Both the position numbers and the translations under genes were made by a program. Below are positions 9,848 to 21,164 of a stretch of DNA of 64,000 nucleotides, piece after piece; the stretch's first letter is position 1; each line of letters opens with the position of its first letter. The notes beneath the pieces were generated by a model. That model saw only the letters and a list, made by a program, of their open reading frames with translations. It made no database searches and was not told the DNA's origin. The DNA is from Omphiscola glabra (taxonomy: Eukaryota > Mollusca > Gastropoda > Lymnaeidae), in the NCBI GenBank assembly GCA_964017045.1, contig OZ024799.1, forward strand, positions 35,097,736 to 35,161,735, given 5' to 3'.

Positions 9848-10429
9848 GAGCAGCTTACAGACACTCCAGTAGACAACGGCGCTTCATCAAAACATTGTTG
9901 ACCAAGTGATTTCTTACCCAGCAAAAGGTCGAGATGAAGTATTTTGTTGCTTGTGCCGTCGTGAAATAATGATCGAGCTGGTAACGTATTGTGTAAGACA
10001 TTCACTGAAAGGTCAGTCAAGTTTACAGCGCTGTTGCCTCCTATTGTAATACATTTCTCTCCACAGTTGCTTTTTGTTTCATGACATAAAAATAAGAAAT
10101 TATTTTATTATCGTGATTTATAAGTGATTTTCATAAAATGTATCCTTTTATGGTTGGGACATATGTCGTTGAAAGAGATCAATATTAATGTCAAGTGGTT
10201 CACGTTTTTTTTTTTCGTATTTTATTTTTTTGAAAAAAAAAAAATAAATTTAAAAAGCCACAAGATAAATGAATTCTCTAAGAAAAATTTTTGGACGCGC
10301 AATTTCAGAGACGGAAGATTTTTGGTTTGAACAAATTAATTTTCCATTTATAAACATAGCGCTGTTTTGTTTCCAACACTGATCTATTTTAAAACAAAAC
10401 TATTTGAAGTAATTGAAGTCATGTGTTGC
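9848..10429. other. No gene recognised
   Basis: No reverse transcriptase motif is found after the LINE frame. AT-rich, with a T-run/A-run pair near 10205-10250. Confidence 0.5.
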
Positions 10430-10490
10430 TGTTTCTTTTGTCTTGTCTGCTGAAGATGGTATCAAGCCGAAAGCTCCAATTGAATGTCAT
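10430..10490 (+). repeat. Hammerhead-like motif
   Basis: CTGAAGA (10450-10456), then GG..ATCAAG..CC, then GAAA (10469-10472). Part of the dispersed motif family. Confidence 0.4.
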
Positions 10491-10510
10491 TTCTTTTCAT
10501 TTTAAGCCCT

Positions 10511-10640
10511 AACATGTCTAGTTCCGATGTAAGCCATAACATGTCTAGTTCCAATGTAAGCCATAACATGTCTAGTTCCGATGTAAGCCATAACATGTCT
10601 AGTTCCGATGTAAGCCATAACATGTCTAGTTCCGATGTTT
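10511..10640. repeat. Minisatellite, 27 bp, about 5 copies
   Basis: The unit contains AACATGTCTAGTTCCGATGT and AAGCCAT. Copies are nearly identical; one has CCAATG in place of CCGATG. Confidence 0.95.
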
Positions 10641-10683
10641 CCCCGAGAATAGAAAGTTTGTTGAAATCAATGTGCTAGGCATA

Positions 10684-11035
10684 CTGATTGAGCCATTTAG
10701 CTGGTGCTAGCTAATCGACCCACTTTTCTAGTGCTAACTAATTGAAACATTGTGCTGGTGTTAGCTAATTTACCCACTTTTCTAGTGCTAAAAAATTACA
10801 CACTGTGCTGGTGCTAACTAACTGACCCACAGTGCTAACTAATTGATCCACTGTGTTAGTCCTAATTAAACGACCCACTGGGCTATCTAATTTATCCACT
10901 GTGCTAGTGCTAACTAATTGATCCACTGTGCCAATTAAATGATCCACTGTGCTAGTCGTAATTAAGTGACCTACAGTGCTAACTAATTGACCCACATTGC
11001 TAACTAATGGACCCACTGTGCTAGTGCTAACCTAT
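10684..11035. repeat. Degenerate tandem repeat of GTGCTAGTGCTAACTAATTG type
   Basis: Units of roughly 25-37 bp built from TGTGCTAGTGCTAACTAAT and GACCCAC with many indels. The minus-strand Val/Thr-rich frame is a by-product. Confidence 0.85.
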
Positions 11036-11116
11036 TTAATAATTTACAGCGTTGGCCAGTTAAGTTCAACATTGTCGTTAAAGTACTATTCGAAAACTCG
11101 TGTTTTTGTTATCTCT

Positions 11117-11345
11117 AGAAATACACAGCATAGTTTTAGTTAGGATTGAGTTATTGTTTCTTACACAGAACTACACAGCGTAGATTTAGGATTGAGTTAT
11201 TGGTACTTACACAGAAATACACAGGATAGTTAAAGGATTGAGTTATTGTTTCTTACACAGAACTACACAGCGTAGATTTAGGATTGAGTTATTGGTTCTT
11301 ACACAGAAATACACAGGATAGTTAAAGGAGTGAGTTATTGTTTCT
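11117..11345. repeat. Minisatellite, alternating 46-bp A/B units
   Basis: Five units share GGATTGAGTTATTG. They alternate between CAGCGTAGATTTA and CAGGATAGTTAAA types, making a 92-bp higher-order dimer. Confidence 0.9.
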
Positions 11346-11497
11346 TCTAAATTGTTCATAACATTGTGGTAACTCAAACGACAGTTTGTTGTGGTTGCCA
11401 CTCGTTAACGCCGCTCACGCCTGTCGGAGACCTGTCGAGGTTTCAAACTAAACATCCGTGAACATATTTAGCCTCATCTATGTAAGCCTCGTTCATT

Positions 11498-11790
11498 TCT
11501 TCTTCTTCTACGGGCCCGTGATTAATTTACTGATCATTATGGCTCCTACGCATGTAGATGGGATTTGCAATGTTTCCGTGCCTGATGCTGAAGAGGATAT
11601 TTCACTGGTTGAAAGGGCTACTCAGCGGGGGGTCGGAAGGCCTGAGGTAATAGAGACCAATATGTCAAGTGTTGTCGCCTCAATTGTTCCTTTTGGAAAC
11701 TTGTTCCAGTCCCTGATCGTCTTTGGCAGGAATAAGCAGTTCCTGTATTATCTTCTTGCCGGTATGAGCCGGAACTGCCTGTCATGACCT
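11498..11790 (-). mobile_element. LINE 3' end with reverse transcriptase C-terminus
   Basis: Read on the minus strand the sequence encodes, with breaks, HDRQFRLIPARR.., LFLPKTIRDWNKFP and GTIEATTLD, the conserved C-terminal tail of CR1/Jockey-type reverse transcriptase ORFs (the R-G-H-..F..P-x-T-I-R-x-W-N block). After the coding part comes GTAGGAGCCATAATGATCAG and a GAAGAAGAAG tail at 11498-11510, taken as the 3' terminus. The 3750-3806 fragment shares this terminus. It is 5'-truncated and frameshifted. Confidence 0.8.
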
Positions 11791-11809
11791 CGTCACTTTC
11801 TATGTGCAT

Positions 11810-12485
11810 ATGTGCAAAATAATTATCTTACAATTGACTCTATGAAACATAGATCTTGTGTTTGATATATTCAGTCGTTTCACACTCTCAGATCTAATTT
11901 TTGATATTGAAAGAAAATGCCAAAATTAGATGGAGGATATTGCTTGTTCACTGTCCCCATAGTTTAAATAAGCACGTGTAGAATGACATACGCGTGGGAC
12001 ACATTGAAAGGGTGCTTCTAGGCATTGTAAAATGGTATAATTATTTTAATACTTTTTCCCCATTTAAGACGATTATGGAAATCGTCACGTACACAGCTCC
12101 TCTGGATTCTATAATGAATTCATTTTAAGGACACAAACACTGATTTTAATCAAAGTGGTATTGGAACGTGGTGCGCTGCAACGCAAAGCTCTCGACATCG
12201 GGTGCGCAATGCCACGATAGAAAATGTATATTGTTGCACCAGTAGTTTACGTTGTACCGATTGGGAACTAAAACCCCATGCTTGTGTACACAACACTCAA
12301 TGATTTTGTACACAATGGACTGTGCGGAAGAATATTTGAGAAAAAAACAAGAAGTTATTGACTTATTTTATTGGCAGGATATTTCATGAGACAGAAAGGT
12401 AGACGAGAGCAGACATCTTAATCAAAGTCTAAGAAACAGATCATCTTCTTGTATATATTATACGCTTCTGGTGTGACTCGTGGAC
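11810..12485. other. No gene recognised
   Basis: Unique AT-rich sequence with no domain-like frames. Confidence 0.5.
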
Positions 12486-12541
12486 TGCTTCCAAATGGAC
12501 TGCTTCCTAATGGACTGCTTCCTAATGGACTGCTTCCTAAT
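12486..12541. repeat. Short 15-bp tandem repeat, about 3.5 copies
   Basis: The unit is TGGACTGCTTCCTAA; the first copy is AAATGGACTGCTTCC. Confidence 0.9.
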
Positions 12542-13310
12542 CAGAGAATTTGGTATTGAGAGTACATTACAAATAATTCTAAATGTTTGAAAAAAAGTAA
12601 CGTTCAATGATGAGTTCAGTAGCGCACTAAATATAATTCCAGATAACCAAGCTAAATGATATATTTTTTAAAATAACGCAACTGCTTTTGGTGCGTAATA
12701 TTTTATTTCGGAAAATGAAATCGTCTCATTTTAAGAATGGTGAAAAAATATCTGTTTAAAAATGATTGGGGCATCAGACTTTTTAATATAGTTGATAGGT
12801 GTGAAATAAAAAAGTGTGAAGTGACGTATCGTGGGGAAAAAGGGGTGTAGCAAAGCTTGTGATTCTTAAATGTGCGTTACTTGAGTTCATGTTTTTTTCA
12901 AGTAACTCTAGTAGATGGGAAGTTCACGCATTGCTGTCGCCAATGTTTGGCGGGCTAGAACTAGTATATATAATTTTGGACAATCATATTCTGTGATTTT
13001 GTTGATATTTTCTTTATTATCATAATTATTATTATTATCATTGTCATTATTATTATTATTTTATTATATTGTTCCAAAGACGATTGATTGTGCTTCTTAG
13101 AAATAAAGTGAATAGTGAATACAATTGGACTTGAACTTTCATTTGCGTAGAATTGGCATTAAGAGTTGATTGTTGACTTGGCATAGTATTTAGACAACTA
13201 TAACCACTGTGCCCCCCCCTCACACACACAAAATAGATAGTTACAGGAAGGAAACACTGGGCAGTGACTTGTGTTGTTTTTATGGATAAAGGAACGTGTT
13301 TATCCCCCCT
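12542..13310. other. No gene; short dispersed repeat and TTA-rich tract
   Basis: AGTAGATGGGAAGTTCACGC at about 12909-12928 recurs with one change at about 23617. An (ATT/ATC)-rich stretch lies at 13015-13075. Confidence 0.5.
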
Positions 13311-13321
13311 TTAGTATGTCG

Positions 13322-13426
13322 TACTGTTAACACAGTATAAAAACTTAAATTTGAACGATACAGAGAAAATTTGCATGGCCCCTGCACAATGATGAAATGC
13401 AAATTCGTGAAGCGTTCCATATTTTC
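13322..13426 (+). pseudogene. U6 snRNA pseudogene
   Basis: From about 13351 the sequence follows metazoan U6: GAACGATACAGAGA (spliceosomal ACAGAGA box intact), GCATGGCCCCTGC, TGCAAATTCGTGAAGCG and TTCCATATTTT. About 7 mismatches are seen over the last ~73 bases. The catalytic AGC triad of real U6 reads TGC here, and the 5' stem-loop half is badly degraded with extra bases. No snRNA promoter is recognisable upstream. A non-functional copy is therefore much more likely than a gene. It is joined directly to the GC-rich element that follows. Confidence 0.85.
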
Positions 13427-14135
13427 TCCATCCCGGGGCTCGGGTTGACAAGTCTGTAGTGGCTTGTTGACTAAGAGGCGCCAGCCGCAGGACCCCCTCG
13501 GCGTTACCCGGGGAAAATAGCCACCATTTGCGTGTCAAGTGTGGGCAGACAAGTAGCATGAATGGTACTTGCCGGAATAAAAAAAACAGCGCCTAAAGGG
13601 CTGCCAATTGTGACGTTTCGCAGTTGGAAGTAAAGGCAGAGACAGGGTAGGGATCATGTTTGCAAGTTGCCGTTAATGGCTATGAGGCAAGGGGTTAAGG
13701 TGGAAGCTTCTGGCCGATGATTCTAGATACGCAGACCTGAGAAAGCTGCTGCTCGGCGACCGTTTCGTCCCAGCTACACCTCGCAAACTAGTTGCGATGT
13801 GGAAACATACTGTAGGGCGTCCGACGCTTCCCCCGGGTTGGGTGGGAGAAGATATTAGGACGTTAATGCACCATCCCAACTCCCTGGGAGAGTCGGCTGC
13901 GAACGCTTTAAACGCAGCGTTTTCGGTCGACCGGGCGGAGAAAGCCTCCATCCGCAAATCCGATCGAGCGGCTGTGGGTGGTGGTGGTTCAGACCGGGGG
14001 AAGTTCCCGACGTTCTGTGGCACGGTCGGGCCTCGGGGAAAACAGGCGTTCGGGCCGTGTAGAAGTGTGCCGGTGAGGGCATTAAGCGCTCACGCTCGAC
14101 GGCCCGCCGACGCCATTTCCCAAAGTGACATATTC
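13427..14135 (+). mobile_element. GC-rich retroelement, copy A (fused to U6)
   Basis: Shares with 35798-36175 and 57996-58576 the blocks CGACCGTTTCGTCCC, CTTTAAACGCAGCGTTTTCG with GTCGACCGG, and GCTCACGCTCGACGGCCCGC with CGACGCCAT, ending near GTGACAT. The 3' end is common to all copies while the 5' ends differ, the pattern of target-primed reverse transcription. The 9-mer TATGTCGTA occurs at about 13314-13322 and about 14138-14146 and may be a target duplication around the whole U6 plus element unit. The 139-residue frame at 13797-14216 shares NALNAAFSVDRA with the other copies. Confidence 0.7.
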
Positions 14136-14149
14136 AATATGTCGTATAA

Positions 14150-14914
14150 TCGTTTGATTCCACTTAAGTTTCACAAAATTATTTGGTCTCACGAACAAAC
14201 GATTCCATACTTGTAAACTCTCTACTGGCACACACAGCAAGACGGGTTTAATTTTCACAAGTCCGACCCCATGACTTAAAAGTCATATTTGGATACAGTG
14301 ACGAGTGGGCAATTCCGTATGGGAGCGGGGTTGGTCGGATATGAGACTAGTATGGAAGAGTTAAAATGTTAAAATTAAAATGTATTTTAAATCTGGACAA
14401 TTGACTTCAAAGTCGGTTAAACGAAACAGTTAAACGACCTTATAGAACATTCCCACACACTTTATTTTTTGCCCCCGCCGCAAAATAAAAACAGTCGCAT
14501 AAAATTTCAGAGGCGGGATATTGTTCGCTGACTTGTCAGTCCCAGGTGACCAAAAGGCGTAAGTAACTACGCTTACAGAAGTCTGTTGGTAGAGAAGAAA
14601 AAAATGAATTTTCTATTACTTCCAATCAAAATAAAAATATTTTAAAAAGGAAATACTTATTTTAAAGATCAATAATTCAACAGACAACTAAAATGCATGC
14701 CCAAATCTCTTCTAAAAAAAAAAATGCCCTTCGGGTTGTGTGCCATATTTTGGACAAGTAGAATCAGCCGACTTCACAGTTTCAGTAATTACAATGTCTG
14801 ATGACCTGCCGACACAGTGTCTAGCCCAGGACGCCCACATGTACAGGAATTGTTGACATGTTTAGTATTGTCAATTGGCTTGTATGCAAATTTTTTATTG
14901 TTGCGTTTTGCATT
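14150..14914. other. No gene recognised
   Basis: AT-rich unique sequence between the GC-rich element and a LINE 3' end. Confidence 0.5.
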
Positions 14915-14966
14915 TTATAGCTCTTCGAGCCTTAATTAAGGATGAAGCGTGTCTCTGTATATGAAC

Positions 14967-15024
<58 letters not shown>
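14915..15024 (+). mobile_element. LINE 3' tail with (ATT)n
   Basis: CTCTTCGAGCC..GGATGAAGCGTG..GAACTTTATTATT matches the 3' untranslated end of the LINE at 33265-33490 (CGCTTCGAGCC, GGATGAAGCGTG, GAACTTTATTATT). The ~55-bp (ATT) tract is the expected 3' tail. Confidence 0.7.
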
Positions 15025-15800
15025 GTGTAATGGCATAAGGTTTAAATATTTAAATTGATCCGCTATCCCCTTTCACTCTCCATGTCTCCCACCACCTCTC
15101 AAAGTTATCTTTAAATTTATTTTACTCTCACCAAAATGTTGATATATCCTTGACTTTCTCTATGTTCTCTTTCTCATTTCATCTCAATTTTTTTTAAAAA
15201 TATCCAAACCAGGTCGACATTTTCTTTCTTTCTCATTCTCTCTTCTTGACATCTTCTCCCAACTTTTCTCTCTTTCTCTTGCATCATCCACTCTCATCCC
15301 TTTCTCCTAATGCAACTACCATCCTCGTCCTTTTTATTGGTGTCTTTTTAACTTCTTTATTTTTATCGGTCACTTTCTCCCGGTATTGGTTCGTTTATTT
15401 ACGCCTGCGCATCTCTATTTTTTTGGACAACTCCCTCCGATATCTCAAACTTTCTGGAACGCCACATCCGTTTCATATTTTCGTACCTGGTATTCACAAT
15501 CTGTCCCTTTTCTTCATTGTTCCGGCAACCCACTTACCCCTATGAACTGCCCTCCAGATTTCTTTATGTTCAACAATCAATTATCATCCCCTCTCCATTT
15601 TTATAATCAGCACTTACCCCACTTGCGTCCTTTAGCACCCAGTATTCCTTTACCATGTCTGACTTATTCACGCCGAGAGATGAGCCCAGTAAACACGACC
15701 CAGCAATATTTACAAGAGTTGGCACCGGTTTCATCGTTGCCCTCAGTTGTATAATGGATGGCCGGGTCAGCGTCCGCCAAGTGTTAGACATGGACTACCC
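15025..15800. other. CT-rich sequence, no gene recognised
   Basis: 15060-15330 is strongly pyrimidine-rich on the plus strand. Two 99-122-codon frames at 15246-15754 have no domain and follow from the base bias. Confidence 0.5.
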
Positions 15801-16009
15801 GAGTTCAATAACCTCTTAACATTAATGACCGAATTATAGATGGGATTTTTCTGACCGTGATTTGCCACATTATAAGATGGCCGACAGATATACATTGATT
15901 CAGATGCACAAAGAGATATACATTGATTCAGATGGAAAGATAGAATAACGACAGAGAAATTGTGAATAATATGGGGAGCGATGAAGAATGAGTTAGAAAG
16001 ATGGCAAAG

Positions 16010-16110
16010 AGAAAGAAAAAGAGAGGGGGAGAGAGAGAGAGAGAAAGAGAAAGACATAAAAAGTGAAAGTGGAAATGGAAATAGAGAGAGAGAGAAAATT
16101 TAAGTGATCA
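16010..16110. repeat. Purine-rich GA tract
   Basis: GAGAGAGAGA and AAAGAGAAAG simple sequence, with CT-rich complement. A second GA tract lies at 16984-17019. Confidence 0.9.
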
Positions 16111-17165
16111 AGACAATGAGATGAGAGAAGGGGCAGAAACGCAGCAGCTAAATTATTATTATTTTATTTTTAAAATCCCATAAGCAGGGGCGTATTTCTT
16201 ACAGGGGTGTCAACTGCGGTAAGGCAACGTTATTTCGAATAGTCCCTATTTTTCAGTTGACGCATACACACATTCATAAACCTTTCTGTCAGAAGCAGTG
16301 AAAACACAACTATGAACTGCTTTCACCTATGAGACGTAAATGTGCGTCAATCTTTTCCCTCACACACTTTCTTAAAACTTTTTTTTTTATTTTGTTTCTA
16401 ATACTCCCACCGCCATTTCGTCGTAACCGAGTACTGGGCGTAATGCTACAAGGAGGATTCCATTTATATCTCATCCCGATGTGGTTGGTATTCAAATGTC
16501 GAGCTGCGGGCCTATATATATATTCAATGAAAAATATAAATACTTTCTTGTTTATTTTTGGAAACATATAATTGGGAGGCCTCTAAATAACCACGCCCAT
16601 GAACAACGTCACAATGTTCAATCAATATGAAACTGGTGAATTTTGTCCAAAAAAAAAAAAAAAGAAAAAGATCACAATTATAGAAGTCTTCCGGTATCCT
16701 AGTTGTGTTAAAGTTGTGTTTAAGTTAAAGTTCATGTTGCTGAATATGTTTTCGGAACAAGCGTCGTCTTTATGAAAAATAGTTTACGCCACATTAAAAA
16801 AATCCGCTTAGCGATATTTTAATCTTTAACCTGTCATCTTTTTGAAATCGTTAGTCGCTGGAATTTTATAGCCCCCCCCCCCCCCGCCCCCAACTTCTGC
16901 GCATGCCACTACATGGAGGCACCAATGCCGTTCATTCACAGAGGTCACAGGTTATAAGTCCGCTACACTCAATAAAAGTATTATGAGAGAGAGAAAGTGA
17001 GAGAGAGAGAGAGAGAGCGTATCTTGCTTGCTATTTGACTTTGATGCAATGCATCGCAAGAATATCAGCGAAACTTGTATTGCCAGATGGATCGCATCGA
17101 AAGCGGCCATATTTCTTTTAAAGAGTTTTTTTACTATTTATTTTATTTCATGCCTATGACTTGTT
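16111..17165. other. No gene; poly-C run
   Basis: Contains a poly-A run near 16650-16665 and a 13-base C run at about 16872-16884. The frames at 16310-16571 have no recognisable domain. Confidence 0.5.
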
Positions 17166-17169
17166 TGGT

Positions 17170-17405
17170 TCAGTTAGGGTAATGGAGTCACGGAGTCATG
17201 GAGCCATGGAGTCATGCAGTAACAGAGCTATAGAGTCGTGGAGTCACAAATTCAGGAAGTCATGAAGTAATGGAATAACGCAGTCAGCTAAGGAGTCATA
17301 GAGTGATGTGTTATGGAGTCATAAAGCCCTGTCGTGGAGTCATGCAGTCATGAATTCATGTAATCATGGAGTCATAGACCTAAAGGAGTCATGAAGTCAT
17401 TCGGT
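17170..17405. repeat. Degenerate GAGTCATG short tandem repeat
   Basis: GGAGTCATGGAGTCATG and variants about every 9-18 bp, much eroded. Confidence 0.8.
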
Positions 17406-17494
17406 CATATTATAAATTATAATTAAAATGACTGGAAAAAAGATTAATAAATGAGATTGGTACGGTTATTTCAAATTTATACGATCCATTTATT

Positions 17495-17676
17495 CAGTGG
17501 TTTTAAGCCTGTGGGTCGTGACCCCTGTGCGTCCGACCCTTACACAGGGGTCACGTAAGACCATCGAAAAACTAATATTTATGAAGTAGCAACGAAAATA
17601 ATTTTATGTTTGGGGGTCACCACAACATGAGGAACTGTATTAAAGGGTTGCAGCATTAGGAAGGCTGAGAACCACT

Positions 17677-17677
<1 letters not shown>
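17495..17677 (-). mobile_element. SPIN-like hAT MITE, copy 3
   Basis: Starts CAGTGGTTTTAAGCCTGTGG and ends GGCTGAGAACCACTG. The interior has GGTCGTGACCCC, CACAGGGGTCACG, ATGAAGTAGCAACGAAAAT and AACATGAGGAACTGTATTAA. The right end runs straight into a TC microsatellite, so the target duplication cannot be checked. Confidence 0.9.
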
Positions 17678-17723
<46 letters not shown>

Positions 17724-17780
17724 TTCTCTCTCTCTCTCTCTTTATATATATATATATCTTTATATATATATATATATAAT
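17678..17780. repeat. (TC)n then (TA)n microsatellite
   Basis: About 60 bp of TC followed by two TA blocks, beginning at the exact end of SPIN copy 3. Confidence 0.97.
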
Positions 17781-18120
17781 ACAATCATCTTGTATAACGA
17801 CATTCTTTAGTGTAACAGTTCTCTCGTCAACCTCAAACACAAATGTATTTAAGTTTTAACTTTGGGTTTGTCATATAACAACAAAAATAGCGTGTCGCCC
17901 AGATTTGTGCGCACTAAATTTGGAAACCGCTGTAGATCCTCACAGCTTGTAATCGAGCCCGTCTGTGACAAAGCCTACCATTACGGAGCAGGGACCTTCA
18001 CGCCCTTCTTCTCCCCCCCCCCCCCCCAAAACCCCCACACCGATCAACGCAAAAAAAAAAATAAATCGGCGTCCTGTCTTGCTATCTTTATTTTGCTCGG
18101 AGACCGTGTGATTTGTCAGC
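17781..18120. other. No gene; poly-C run
   Basis: A 15-base C run lies at about 18011-18025, then a 13-base A run. No coding signal. Confidence 0.5.
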
Positions 18121-18124
18121 AGGG

Positions 18125-18212
18125 CGGCACAGTCACAGCTCACGCGGCACAGTCACAGCTCACGCGGCACAGTCACAGCTCACGCGGCACAGTCACAGCT
18201 CACGCGGCATGC
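18125..18212. repeat. Minisatellite, 20 bp, 4 copies
   Basis: Unit GCGGCACAGTCACAGCTCAC, perfectly repeated. Confidence 0.97.
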
Positions 18213-20040
18213 TCGCGGACACCCTTACGCCGTTGCAAGATGGCGTTTGGCGCGTGGATTTATAGGCGGGAGAGAATGTTGAACTTTTAGTATCTAGTTT
18301 CTTCTCTAAGACTTCCCCAGCTCTCTGTTGGTGGTATCTTTTCTTGTTGGTGCTATTTTTCTTTTACAAAAGGATTTTTGAAAGTTGCGTACACAAGATT
18401 AAAACAAAATACACAAGTACATTACAAGATTACAAGATACAGTTACAGAAAATATCAGTTATAGAAAGATAGAGGAACGCATCAAAGTGGAATACAAAAA
18501 TTAAAAAAAAAAATAAAAAATAAAAAACAACGCACAACAAAATACGCCTTTTAAATTCCATCTACTCGATTTCCGATTGATTTAAAAGTCCCAAGGTAAT
18601 AAAACAGGTGAGTAGCAGTTAAATCGTTTTCATTCTTTTATTTTTGATGTTTATACAAATGGGGACTTTTATTTGGTTTATTCGAGTTAAGAGAGTGCCT
18701 CGGAAAAAAATGAATTAAAACAAAATAAACATATGGATACATTAAAAAAAATGAACACTTAAACTTGAAACCGGAACCGACTGTTAGGGAGAAGTTCTTT
18801 AACAAGTCTCTATGCCGTTAAAATCGCTACACAAGGATATATACGTATATAGAGAAAAATCCGGTCAAATTTTGGTAACACGTTGAAGTGACATATATGC
18901 AGAAGATTTTGAGAAGTTTGGCTACTCCTGGTTCAGTTTTGTTGAGGGGGGCCTTTTGTACCAGGCGAAGGTGCTTGTATCACTCGAAGTCGCCCAAATT
19001 CATTTGGTGAAACCCACCCCCCCCCCTTTCCCAATCACCCCACCCCTTTTTCTCAGCCTTTTGGAGACGAAAAAATACACTCTTGGTGATGATGGTAGCT
19101 ATTCAACCGTTTGGTAGTTTTCACTTCTGAAGTTTTAAGCTTAAAGGTGGTTTGCTTAATTGTGAACAAAATAATGATTGCATGTGCGCGATTTTATTCA
19201 CCAGCTGCACGAAACATTACATCAGAGAAACCAAGCACGATTTTGTTTTCAAGACCAAGTTCAACTTTTTGCTTGTTATCTTCTGAACTTTAGACTCTTT
19301 GTTAGTGACGTAAAAATTTTTTTGTGACAAAAATAGCTAGAAGTTATTCTCTAATAAAACCTCCTGCCCCCCCCCCCCCACAATTGTAGACAAATTCAAA
19401 ATCAATGAGTGCATTAGGGTGTGTACCTGAATTGAATCTTTCTTTCAGAAAATTTGACCAGGACAGGAGACAGTTCAGGAGTCGGGGGGGGGGGGGGCCA
19501 AGGGGGCGGGGGCAAGGGGGAATCTATCACCGCTCAAATTAAGCATTATGGCATCCAGTGCAATAGTAGACCTGAATTCATTCCAGTTCTGGACCGCCCC
19601 AGGGTATTCTTTTGGTTACATCTTAGTTCTTCCCCGTAGTATCACGTTGATAGGCGTCAGCGAGGGGGGGGGGATTTTTGAATACTTTTTAGTTTTAAAC
19701 AATATACCAAAATTAATCAGAAAGTAACGGAATTTAGATGTAGCTTGACATCATTATTATTGATATAAATATGGTACTTCAAGTTGTGACCAAATAGTAA
19801 TTTAGTTTTTAATTTTTTATTTAAACTATTTATTTTTCGTTAAATTTCTTCATTAATAAATGAATTAAAGGAAAATCACTATACAATAAAGCTGTCCGTC
19901 ACGAAAAGGAAGCATAATAATTAGTTTTTCCAATTATTTTTAAGTCTTATCAGATGCAAAAGCGGAAAAAGTACTGGTCTGTAGAAAATGTCTATGTTCA
20001 ATAAACAAAAAAGTAATAATATTCATTTGAATTTTTTTTT
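18213..20040. other. No gene recognised
   Basis: AT-rich with G/C homopolymer runs near 19017, 19369, 19484 and 19664. The longest frame is 61 codons and unconvincing. Confidence 0.55.
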
Positions 20041-20043
20041 TAC

Positions 20044-20446
20044 TAACAACTGCTGATGATATTTTTTAACTAACAACTGATGATGATATTTTTTAACTAA
20101 CAACTGACGATGATATTTTTTAACTAACAACTGACGATGATATTTTTTAACTAACAACTGATGATGATATTTTTTAACTAACAACTGATGATGATATTTT
20201 TTAACTAACAACTGATGATGATATTTTTTAACTAACAACTGACGATGATATTTTTTAACTAACAACTGATGATGATATTTTTTAACTAACAACTGACGAT
20301 GATATTTTTTAACTAACAACTGATGATGATATTTTTTAACTAACAACTGACGATGATATTTTTTAACTAACAACTGACGATGATATTTTTTAACTAACAA
20401 CTGATGATGATATTTTTTAACTAACAACTGATGATGATATTTTTCA
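20044..20446. repeat. Minisatellite, 27 bp, about 15 copies
   Basis: Unit AACAACTGATGATGATATTT plus TTTAACT, with GATGATG/GACGATG variants. Because 27 is a multiple of three and the minus strand lacks stops, a 143-codon frame repeats VKKYHHQLL. I treat this as periodicity, not as a gene. Confidence 0.97.
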
Positions 20447-20639
20447 GTTAACAACCTGCCCTGCTATAAAGTTGATCTTATTTTGCGAAACTGAAAACAT
20501 ATCGCCCATGTTTGATACGTGCCAAAAAAGCGTTTCAAAGTTTTGGCCTTTAAAGCGATGCAAGAGAAGTTCAATGCCGTATTGTTCCGAGTGAAGGCCG
20601 CACTTTTTGGTATAATGTAAGTTGAAACAGAGAGTCAAG

Positions 20640-21114
20640 CCTACAATAGGAATGTGCCACCACTTTTTCTCGAATTCCTGCCCTTCCTATCTAACCGAAA
20701 TTCTCTCTGTCTATTCACCCCTTCGACAGCTTCGCTCCTCCGCAGACGATCGTATTCTTTCTGTCCCTAAGACTCGCACAAAAACATACGGTGAAAGATC
20801 TTTCTCTTACTGTGCCCCCAAACAATGGAATTCTCTTCCACTACACATCAGAAATATATCAACCATCACAGCCTTCAAAACTGCACTCAAAACACACCTC
20901 TTTAAACTTTACTATCCTGACTGATTCCCCCTCTGAAAGTTAAACGATGCTGCTGAGTGCCGTCCAGGGCTTCACGTGTAAATTGTTATGGAATGGTTGG
21001 TTTTTAATTTTATTTTTTAAGTTCATTTTAATTTGCATGTACAGCGTGGTGAGCCCTGCCCTAGGCTGGGGTACCACGCTATAGAAAACTACCCATAATA
21101 ATAATAATAATAAT
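20640..21114 (+). mobile_element. LINE (L2/CR1-like) 3' end
   Basis: The frame to 20924 contains PSYLTEILSVYSPLRQLRSS, RTKTYGERSFSYCAPKQWNS and TAFKTALKTHLFKLYY, the classic C-terminal tail of L2/CR1-like reverse transcriptase ORFs. A 3' untranslated part follows with GCGTGGTGAGCCCTGCCCTA and GGCTGGGGTACCACGC, ending in an (AAT)n tail at about 21097-21114. The core polymerase is lost by 5' truncation. The GGTACC end recurs as a tandem array at 40335-40485. Confidence 0.88.
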
Positions 21115-21164
21115 ATAGGCCTAGTATGAACGTCATCAAATATATCGGAAGTGACGATTTTAAA

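Noticed and set aside
13322..13426. Functional U6 snRNA gene
   Set aside because: The AGC triad reads TGC, the 5' stem-loop is broken and no snRNA promoter is seen.
13797..14216. 139-codon frame in GC-rich DNA as a host gene
   Set aside because: It belongs to a dispersed element with two other copies in the window, and its last third leaves the conserved region.
15246..15754. Two frames of 99 and 122 codons
   Set aside because: Located in pyrimidine-rich sequence; no domain, no splice-site support, Leu/Ser/Phe bias follows base composition.
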